From contig CAJVPJ010000764.1 in assembly GCA_910592205.1 (NCBI GenBank), positions 1-17,128 on the forward strand: 17,128 nt of DNA, written 5' to 3'. Both the position numbers and the translations under genes were made by a program. Source of the DNA: Paraglomus occultum (Eukaryota; Glomeromycota; Glomeromycetes; Paraglomerales; Paraglomeraceae). Below the pieces are notes generated by a model. The model had not been told where the DNA came from. It saw only the letters and a list, made by a program, of their open reading frames with translations, and ran no database searches. Every line of letters starts with the position of its first letter. Position 1 is the first letter of the stretch. Shown here one piece after another: positions 9,554 to 17,128 of the stretch.

Positions 9554-11619
9554 CCCGGTTTATGCAATTGAGGGAATTATTACAAACCGACAATTATGAT
9601 GTAATCAATATTATAGAGTGGTATAATATAAATATTATTCTTTCGTTACTCGTTGCGGCATTTTTGCTATGGGATGATCGGTGGCACAGTAAACAGCGCT
9701 AGACCGAATATGGAATATCCCGACAATTATTAACGTTAAAGCAGCAATTATAATGGCATGCCCGTTGTCCAAATCCGAAACAACCGATAATTGATGTTTA
9801 ATAATTTTGATTGAACAACAATGTAAGATGTGCTTCTTCTCAATCTGATTTTTCGAAACAGGTTGATGGGCGAGAAACAGCTACATTATTGTTTTCGTCG
9901 TCTGGCAGTGATGTTATAATAATTACGCAATAAGGCCAACAATATGACCCAGTATTTAATTGACTGGCTGCACTCCCTGAACTTAAATAGAATTTATGCA
10001 GGTCGCCATTGTCCATCATCGGCAACCAATTAAAAATGTGATTCAAAAAATAGCTCAAATTTAGGTCACATGAATTAAAAGTTGCTGCGGTAAACATAAT
10101 TTTAAAGTATAAAAAAATTCGCAAGTTTGTTAATAACGATACATACCTGCGGTTAGCTACCACGGACAGACTCTGATTTGTATACAAGGAGAAGAGTCTG
10201 ACACTGTTCAACCATTCAACCATTCAACCATTCAACCATTCAACTAATTAATTAGTTTGTCGGTTTCTTTCGATGCTTGGCACGTAACAGTTCTGCTGTC
10301 ATCAAGCGCATGTTTCTGTGTAACAAGCAATTTTAGTTCCTTTATACCATCCAATAATCATCAAGAACGTTCTCGAACTCGCAGGGGTTTGGTAGCTTAC
10401 TAAGTATTTTTAATTTTTCATTTACAAGGCGTCATTTTTTTGGATGACTCTGGTAGATTCAGACAAAAAGACGTGACAACTTGAACGCTGTTTGAGGCGG
10501 TAGCTATAATATAATAATGATTCAACGTAGTAATGACAAAGATTTGATAGAGGTATATTTATTGATAAGAATTACTTTTCATTGCTAAACAGGAACGGGA
10601 TACTCCCCATTGGGCAAATCTAAGGACATTATCTTGGCGGCAAAGACGTTTAATGACAGGACGTAAAAAGCCGTATAGATTCGATTGCCGCATCTTTATG
10701 TTCTTGAAACATTATTATAGCTAGGAGAGAATGTTACAGCATGTTGTATGTATCGGTAGTCTACAAATATGTGAAAAACGTGTTCGTATGAGATTTCATT
10801 TCATGGATAAAAATAACGGTCGGCAATATGAAAACAACATGCACCCCTTATAATGAAAATCGTCAAAAGTTTCACCATACAACTTTATTTAGAATAGCAA
10901 GAAAGAGCAATTGAAACCAAATTACTTGTAAAATATCGACATTATATTACTTCATCAATGAGAATGTTTATCGCCGATTACTATATTAAATAATAGTAAT
11001 TTTCTGCTAATACTAAATAATGGTATAATACAATTATTAGTGCTACTTAATTCTCGACACGAACTAGGTGACATTTCGGGCGGGGAAGACAATTCCATCA
11101 ATAGACGGTGAAAATATCTACATTTAGTTTGTTGGTTTTTCAAGAGGAATGTGATAACAGTGTTGACAACAAAATCTTTTTTATTAGCCGCAGCGTAAGA
11201 CTAAACAGTATTCCTAATAACGCGGAGCATGATTATATCTGCCAAGAAATTTGCACGTCTCACAATATTAATATTAATATACTCTCATTTGCTGATATTT
11301 TTTCAACAAGCGCTACGCTTATTTTCGTGTGAAAATCTTTTCCTCACCTTCAAAAAAACCAAACTATCAATTATTGATACCAAATTTCCTTATTTTCCTA
11401 CCACAAAATGCCCAACTTTATACGAAAAGCTGTAGACCTGTCAACGTATGCCTTGGTTCAATTACTGCATACCCACTGATCGGCGTCGCTTATGCTTATA
11501 AGCGAGCAAAAACGTCCGACTTGTCACCTTCCAGAGTATCAACTAGCCACAACTCACTGCCTCTCCGTTGCAAGATATTAATCAGGCGGGTGCGCCACTT
11601 CTGTATTGTTAATGCGGGA
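9554..11619. other. Long gene-poor region upstream of the copper ATPase
   Basis: About 2 kb without a supportable gene. Open frames on both strands are short, compositionally random and show no domain. The only distinct structure is an 8-bp tandem repeat at 10209-10244. The start of this stretch must hold the ATPase promoter. Confidence 0.55.
10209..10244. repeat. Tandem repeat of CAACCATT, 4.5 copies
   Basis: Perfect 8-bp units run head to tail over 36 bp in noncoding DNA. The array is likely length-variable and could serve as a strain marker. Confidence 0.85.
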
Positions 11620-12690
11620 GCTGGTAATACTGCCTCAAGTGGCATTACCAGGGTGAGCTTTCTCTGCAAACCGTAATCGGATATATTCTTGAGAAATTAC
11701 CGGTAGACTCTACTCTTATCGTAAAAGGTGATTACAAAAAGAATGAAACATCGAGGATATTAAGCGGCACAGCTAATTGCTTTACGAGGAAATGCCGTGA
11801 TTGTTTCGATTTCTTTATCTAACGGCAAAAAGTAATACTATGAACCAATCTTTAGAAATCGGACGAGACTTCATCTGTTGAAAAATACGCTTCGTCTCGT
11901 GCTCACTATGCCTTGTTCGGTTGCGCGCACGAAGCTCTTGGCGTAGGATTTGCGACGTTCCATTTGATCTCCCACTGAACTGCACCCGAGTTTGTGAATT
12001 GACCGAATGACATTACAATGTTGTATGTTAGCAAAGTTGGGTTTGAGAAAACGAGCACATACAAATGCTGCTTCAGATGCTGCTAAAGGTTCCTACGTAA
12101 AAGTACAGAAGATGAGTTTGGCTTCAGACGTCGGGACGTCCTTTTACTTATGGATGGGCTATGATATGAAAGCGACCATCACGTCGCACAGCACGGTATT
12201 TTTTTTTGTCGAGCTTTTATGAACTTGTCTTGGTTATTGTCTTTTGCTAACTCTCTTCCTTCTTCCCTATATATCGGGAATTGTTTTAGAAGACAAGACA
12301 CATCCTATTCAAAGCGTGTTCCTGATCACATGGCATAACCGGAGAAGTGTGCTTCCGTGTGTTGTTCACGCTCGCAATTCTTGGCCTTCATCTACATTCC
12401 TGCTTAATATGACGTGTATCCGACTTCGTTCAGGCGAAAAGAGCAGACTTGGAAAGGAATACTTTTTCGATCTGCGATATCAAACACATTATTGAGAAAG
12501 GTCTTGAGGCAAAGAGCAATGAATGTTTATTATTGCACCTGGCTAGATTTGCCCAGACTCTCGGTCAGAGGCTAGAAATGAAAACTATTCCGCACAGTCG
12601 ATATGATGTGGTTAACACACTTGTGTATGGCACTTTTATTACCTTTGTGGGAATGCCCTTAAACTTGCAGCATACCTTTACGGCTCCGTA
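11620..12690 (+). pseudogene. Protein-like fragments in several plus-strand frames, possible decayed gene
   Basis: The stretch looks less AT-rich than its flanks, and its only open frames of any size lie on the plus strand. Fragments with protein-like composition occur at about 11625-11817 (includes LSLQTVIGYILEKLPVDS and CFTRKCRDCFDFF), 11855-11976 (includes HYALFGCAHEALGVGFATF), 12007-12222, 12244-12495 and 12449-12691 (includes LARFAQTLGQRLEMKT and SRYDVVNTLVYGTFITFVG). The last two overlap with a frame shift. No family was recognised in any fragment, and I could not link them with consistent splice sites. A decayed gene, a transposon remnant or a real multi-exon gene with introns I failed to see are all possible. 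Confidence 0.2.
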
Positions 12691-12691
12691 A

Positions 12692-13174
12692 CGATGGAAA
12701 GTAATGTTCGGTGTATTGACTATTCATAACAGTCAAGAACCTGTGGAGTTTTATCCTTACAAGATCGGGCAGGTATGAGATCAACCCTTTATCGCCTCTC
12801 CAGGCTTTTTTTCTAAGGGATTCAACTTCTTACCGCCTGTTCTTTCACAATGGACTATTAGTAGGCATTCTTGTCATCGCATATATCAAATTTAAGTAAC
12901 ATTATTCAATGTCAATGTAAATAAGATTTGAACTGGAATCTTACCTTATTTGCCGACTGCATTGGTCATTTGGAAAGAGTGTCATTTAGAGCTCGAATGT
13001 GGAACGATTAGCACCAATTTCAATATCAAATGGTCTACCCGGCAAAGGCAACTAACAGTAAACGCGCATGACGTTATTTCGTTATCCTTTTAACTCAACC
13101 TATATTGACACAAATAATATTTAATCGGAACGGGAGTAAATCCTTGAATAAAGTGCACAACTGTGAATTACATG
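12692..13174. other. Intergenic DNA downstream of the kinase-related gene
   Basis: AT-rich noncoding sequence with nothing recognisable. Confidence 0.55.
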
Positions 13175-13180
13175 TTTATT
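13175..13180 (-). terminator. Poly(A) signal of the kinase-related gene
   Basis: AATAAA on the minus strand, about 112 bp after the stop codon at 13292, a good distance for 3' end formation. Confidence 0.5.
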
Positions 13181-13291
13181 CAAACATATTTGAGTCGCTA
13201 AATTATAAGCAATGGACAATGTTAATATTATATATTGACTTTGTTTATATGAACAGTGTCTTCGTAACCGCGCTAATTCCAAACTACTCCC

Positions 13292-15935
13292 TTACTCCTC
13301 GTCAACTCTCCCTAAATCTACCTCTAAACTTGGTAAGCTGAAATCTGATAATGGAGGTAACTGATAAGAATCGTAGCTGTTTCTTGGTTCAGGCAGACCT
13401 TTAGTAGGCAAGAGCGTACTGGAATATTTACTCTCTTTCTCGAGGCGTGACAATGGTTTTACATCATTACGATAGATAGTATTCCACGTGTTGTCATCAG
13501 AACTTTCCATATAAGCCCTGTAAATATCATCGTAAAGTGTCTTTGGATCAGGACGCTTATCAGGATCAGCGTCACAACACCGCTCGGCAAGTTTCTTGTA
13601 TTCCTCTGGTGCGGAATCAGGCATCGATGGTCGCAATCCGCCCATAATATCGCATATTAAATCTCTATCGAGCCGCCTATCTCTAAAAGGAGGTTCACCA
13701 GTAGTGACCAAATACATAATAATACCCAAAGAATACACGTCTGATGTCTGAGTGAATTTGTGGGTATGAAAGACTTCTGGTGCAATAAATGGTAAATTGC
13801 CTCGAATGTTTGACCTTTGTTCATATGAATTCACTGGTTGAGAAAGGCGAAAATCGCAAATAAATGCAATACTATTACCTGGAGTATATGTATGCAAGAC
13901 TATGTTTCCGCCATGAAGATTGCAATGCACTAGACTCATAAAATGAATAACTTGCAGATGAGATGCAATATCATACACATGCTCTAATTTCTTCTTCCAT
14001 GTCAGTTTGTTAATATTTTGATCCAAATAAGACAAAAGATTACCATTGTTAGCATATTGCATAACAATCATGTAGTCTTTTGTTTCTGGTTCTTGTGTGA
14101 CCCCGTAAAGTTGAAAGAAATCATAACTGAAATAATAACACTTGGCATAATTTCTGACCTATAAGGTAATAGTAATAGTAAGTAAATGAATACAGAGTCA
14201 AACATATTATGTTATAGGTTGTTCTGTAAAAAAAATGCTTACCTCAGAAACAAATAATTCCAGTGTCTCATCAAAATTTTTAAAACGTTTGAGTACAACA
14301 GTTTCTGGAATATTTTCTGCCATATTAATATACTCTTTATACTTGGCAGTATAAACTGTGCCATAACCACCAGAACTGATCTCTTTGAGTTTAACAAAGT
14401 CACCATATTCCCTATACTTTATACATTCATAACGATAATTATACCGTGCTATGATTTTGTTCAATACTGGGTGTACTTCATGGTAGAAAACTAAATAATA
14501 CTCCTGGGTACATGGTTCTTGAGTGATTCCAATTATCCAAGTGATATCAGGTGTTAATATCAGTGGATATTCCTTTGTTAGCTATTTGAGTAAATAATAC
14601 AGTCATTAGTATTAGTTTAAAACACAATGTATACTTGAAAATATTTACTTTATTATTATTTTACATGTAAAGAATGATTTACCTGCTGAAAATCAAATGA
14701 CTGTGCATTCTGCCTTTCAGTTATCTTTTTTAGTGCCACTTTTGTACATTGATTTGTTGTCAAATCTAACCAGTCTGCTATTAGTTTGCATCCATTGTGT
14801 AATGGGACTATTTCTTGTACATTCATCAGTAGGGAATACTCAATCCATTGTAGATAGGCATCATATTCAGTATTCTAATTCATAGATTCCCATGATTTCT
14901 TGATGAATGAATCCAAAGACATGTTTCCAGTTGTCCAATCAAGAGGTCGTGGTGCTTTACACCCCCAATAACAGAATGCATTTACCTTAGGTTCTAACAA
15001 ACCTGTACATGCCAGACATAATTCCTTATGAGCTTTTATTAGATAATATCTTTGTCCCCATCCTAATCCACCATAAGAGTAAGTGAATCCAATTGTAAGC
15101 CAAATGTGTGTGGTAAAGAGGTCTGGATGTTCATCACATAACTAGTAGAATTATACATAGTAGTAAGTTAATAATTATCATTCACTAAGCCTCACATAAT
15201 AATAAATAAATAGTTTACCTCAGCATAATATGAATCATGTGTTTTATCTGTTATCTCAAGTGGAATCAATTTAACTTGTGCAGATGTAGGTAGACTATTA
15301 TTAGTGTGTAAATGTCCATCTGCGCCATAACCAATACAGTCATGCGGAATCCATTCGAGATAAGAATCATTTGCTGAGTTCGTTTGTAATTGAGATTTCT
15401 TGATGAAGTCATCGAGTTGCTTATTGTTGCTAGTCCATCCATCGGATAATCCTTTGTGACCGCAAATACACCACACGGGACTACATCGGAGTATTCCACA
15501 TGTGGAGCAAAATCCATATCGAGAATAGCAAGAGTAAAATTTTCTCCTAGCAACCATGTAATAATTGCCTTCATACTCTGTAAAGCCATGTATGAGGTTG
15601 TTGCGATGACTAAGCCAGCGGGAATATCTTCTAAACTGACTCTCGACACTACTATCGTACATGCGTGTTGGAAGTGAGTATATTCTGGCAAACTCACTCA
15701 CAAACGCTGGGGTACATTCTTTGCTGTTTCCGAGCAACACCATGCAATCCTCTTCGTCGATTCCAATGCAATTCTTGAAAACAGCATAATAGACGTGATC
15801 GATTTGAGTTGGCTTTATATCAGTGAGCTGGTTGCAAGGAATCCACATGAGACCTTCATTTCCGTCTTCTAGGGAGGATTGAACCAAGTTGTCAATCACC
15901 GGATTATTAACAGTCTTTGATGCCAACGTCGCCAT
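13292..15935 (-). CDS. Modular TKL-type pseudokinase with zinc-ribbon linkers (4 exons; in-frame TAG or optional intron)
   Basis: Exons on the minus strand: A 15935-15219, B 15141-14683, C 14581-14243, D 14158-13292, all joined in phase 0. The ATG at 15935 has A at -3 and G at +4. Codon order: LMWIP linker (29) and degenerate kinase N-lobe (40-130); zinc-ribbon-like Cys 143/146/156/158; linker WTSNNKQLDDFIKKSQ (167-182); LEWIP and a second degenerate N-lobe (193-275); Cys 281/284/296/300; linker WTTGNMSLDSFIKKSW (308-323); third N-lobe with VALK (374-377); then a full kinase domain: SSGGYG (461-466), VVLK (487-490), HCN (583-585) instead of HRD, DFR (607-609) instead of DFG, APE (631-633), DVYSLG (645-650). 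A Ser/Pro-rich tail ends the protein. Codon 328 in exon B is TAG. Removing a possible 111-nt intron (14985-14875) would leave 756 residues; stopping there gives 327. Glomeromycotina carry very many kinases of this kind. Loss of the catalytic Asp and Arg predicts a pseudokinase, probably a signalling scaffold. Confidence 0.7.
14875..14985 (-). other. Possible optional intron (exitron) ending in an in-frame stop
   Basis: AAG|GTAAATG at the 5' end is a good donor, and the 3' end is GAATTAG, where TAG is also an in-frame stop codon. The length of 111 nt and phase 0 mean that splicing restores the frame and removes the stop. The sequence inside codes for the conserved second half of a zinc ribbon and the FIKKS linker, so it descends from coding sequence. 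Pyrimidine tract and branch site are weak. The alternative is a simple nonsense mutation in a decaying gene. Confidence 0.4.
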
Positions 15936-15956
15936 AGTTTGAAATAACTTTCCCAA

Positions 15957-16029
15957 GGACTATCACAAAGAGACTTTATCAAGTTATTGTGTTATGTCAC
16001 ACGGATTAGGATACTGTTAATTCAGTAAT
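15957..16029. other. Short upstream region of the kinase-related gene
   Basis: No clear TATA box is seen. The gene promoter must lie here or inside the repeats that follow, unless an upstream exon has been missed. Confidence 0.35.
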
Positions 16030-16230
16030 TACCGTATACTACCGTGAATAAGCACCCATTGTGAATAATTATTGTTATAAGCACCCCTTAAGCCATCGGA
16101 TCATCCCCCAAGATTACCTAGATTAACCGCATGACGTACCCCCACCAATAGTCAATTACGTAACTATACAGGCCATTTTGCGAACACAAATACCGTAATA
16201 GTACGCTTACTGTTGTAAGCTGCCCCTTAA
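16030..16230. mobile_element. Transposon-terminus-like repeats (ATAAGCACCCC motifs)
   Basis: ATAAGCACCC at 16048-16057, ATAAGCACCCCTTA at 16077-16090 and GTAAGCTGCCCCTTAA at 16215-16230 are related direct repeats, with ACCGTA-type sequence before the first (16031-16036) and again near 16192. Motifs of the form ACCGTAT...GAATAAGC(A/G)CCCC are familiar from ends of eukaryotic DNA transposons. No transposase is present, so this would be a non-autonomous copy or remnant. Confidence 0.4.
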
Positions 16231-16402
16231 CGCTGTTGTGGATTATACTTTACGTAATGATTTACCGATCATTTTAATAATGCTGATTATGATAAAAGTT
16301 GCATGAATAGCAGAACGTCTATACTCTACAATCACGTGACTTGTTTTAATTTTAATTGACCAATAATATCGTATCGTAAATATGATTACATCTTATTCTT
16401 GT

Positions 16403-16541
16403 ACTTTAAAGCCATATAACTTTTTACACGGACATTATTTTTAAAATTGGACCGGTAACTTTGTAGAGCTTACTGTGAAGAACAAAAGTACCAGTCAGAT
16501 TTTAAAAATAATATCTGTGTAAAAAGTTGAAGGGGTTTAAG
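16403..16541. repeat. Palindromic unit, copy 1
   Basis: Left arm 16404-16460 pairs with right arm 16485-16541 as an imperfect inverted repeat of about 57 bp (core ACTTTTTACAC against GTGTAAAAAGT, and ATTTTTAAAAT against ATTTTAAAAAT), with a loop of about 24 bases. It could form a long hairpin. Confidence 0.75.
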
Positions 16542-16646
16542 GATGCCTAACAATTCGAATGGTCCGTACCATATTTAGTTCGATCTACCAATTTTAACCA
16601 ATTATATGCTACTAATACCTTGTTTCAATTTCGATCAAACTTATGG

Positions 16647-16783
16647 ACTTTAAAACCCTATAACTTTTCACACAGATGTTATTTTTAAATTTTGACCGGT
16701 AACTTTGTAGAGCTTACCGTGAAGAATAAAAGTACCGGTCAGATTTTAAAATAATATCTGTGTAAAAGTTGAAAGAGTTTAAA
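16647..16783. repeat. Palindromic unit, copy 2
   Basis: A diverged direct copy of the unit at 16403, offset by 244 bp, with the same hairpin layout and the shared loop sequence ACTTTGTAGAGCTTAC. The sequence before each copy (AATTTTAA...CCAATWATAT) is also shared, so a larger unit of about 240 bp was duplicated. Confidence 0.75.
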
Positions 16784-17064
16784 GATACCTAATATGTGAT
16801 TGTCGAGTATAGACGTTCTGCACCATACTAATGCTGAACTAAATGATCGCGTGAAGTAACATATCGATGTACAACTATTTGCACGCACCAAGAGTGAACC
16901 TAATTCTAGTAGACCCATCAACGTATATCAATATTACATTATGAGTACTAAAAAGAACTAATCTATTTGCCTCATAAAATTCTAAATAAAATTTTGACTT
17001 TGTTGTACGTAATTTGCGTCAATATTAAATATGTGGATATTAAATTTTTACATATTAATGTTCT

Positions 17065-17117
17065 GACCCAAATCGAAATCTGACCCAATTCGGAATAGGG
17101 TCGACCCAAATCGAAAT
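17065..17117. repeat. Three copies of a GACCCAAATCGAAAT motif at the window edge
   Basis: GACCCAAATCGAAAT occurs perfectly at 17065-17079 and 17103-17117, with a two-mismatch copy (GACCCAATTCGGAAT) at 17082-17096. The array may continue past the window. Confidence 0.7.
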
Positions 17118-17128
17118 AAGCTCAGAGT

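Larger units (their letters stand above)
16310..16821. mobile_element. Non-autonomous MITE-like element with 25-bp inverted ends
   Basis: Positions 16310-16334 and 16797-16821 are inverted repeats of 25 bp with a single mismatch, reading inward from GCAGAACGTCTATACTC. Weaker inverted similarity (GATCATTT, TAATGCTG) extends outward on both sides to about 16267 and 16846. Inside are two tandem copies of a palindromic unit. There is no coding capacity. No clean target-site duplication was identified. Confidence 0.6.

Noticed and set aside
9840-10223. Minus-strand open frame of 127 codons
   Set aside because: No domain, random-looking composition, and part of it reads through the CAACCATT array. 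A spliced gene could not be built around it.
11329-11676. Plus-strand open frame of 115 codons
   Set aside because: The first half is low-quality AT-rich sequence. The later part overlaps another coding-like frame, so it is treated only as part of the unresolved decayed region.
16739-16921. Minus-strand open frame of 60 codons
   Set aside because: It overlaps the palindromic repeat and inverted end of the MITE-like element and is not coding.
1-17128. tRNA, rRNA or CRISPR arrays
   Set aside because: No cloverleaf with a GGTTCGA-type arm, no ribosomal core sequence and no regularly spaced repeat-spacer array was seen on either strand.

Overview
The window reads as nuclear DNA of a filamentous fungus and most likely of an arbuscular mycorrhizal fungus (Glomeromycotina, Rhizophagus-like). 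It is AT-rich. Genes are split by short GT-AG introns of about 50-160 bp, AATAAA-type poly(A) signals lie behind genes, and there are long gene-poor gaps holding repeats. The lineage guess rests mainly on the gene at 13292-15935. It carries the zinc-ribbon / WTSxN...LDxFIKKSQ / LEWIP linker that I know from the greatly expanded TKL-type kinases of Glomeromycotina. No rRNA, tRNA, CRISPR or bacterial-type operon was seen.

Layout. 1-882 is upstream DNA with a GATA-site cluster. 883-2552 (+) is a three-exon gene for a 450-residue protein with an ordered N-terminal half and an Asn/Thr-rich tail, followed by a G-rich 3' stretch. 3250-3723 (+) is a newly assembled four-exon mini-gene for a 69-residue protein whose end resembles the first half of a histone fold. 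4053-4310 (-) is a possible 85-residue small secreted four-cysteine protein. 5129-5913 (+) is a clear five-exon MGST3-type microsomal glutathione S-transferase. 6380-9483 (-) is a clear two-exon Ccc2/ATP7-type copper-transporting P1B ATPase, convergent with MGST3. From 9484 to 13291 there is no confident gene, but 11620-12690 holds plus-strand protein-like fragments in several frames, perhaps a decayed gene. 13292-15935 (-) is a four-exon kinase-related gene. 15957-17128 is repeat-rich: transposon-end-like motifs, a 512-bp element with inverted ends containing two tandem copies of a 140-bp palindrome, and a triplicated 15-mer cut by the window end.

The most unusual locus is the kinase-related gene. 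It appears to be built from several degenerate kinase N-lobes joined by zinc-ribbon linkers and followed by one complete lobe pair that has lost the HRD aspartate and the DFG glycine. Its introns fall at the equivalent place in successive modules, always in phase 0, which points to exon duplication. Its second exon has an in-frame TAG that is also the 3' end of a possible 111-nt phase-0 intron, so splicing or retention there would decide between a protein of about 756 residues and one of 327.

The copper ATPase and the membrane glutathione transferase both have stress or metal-homeostasis roles, but nothing in the sequence shows that they are co-regulated. They simply face each other tail to tail. 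All exon models were derived by eye from splice signals and reading-frame continuity.
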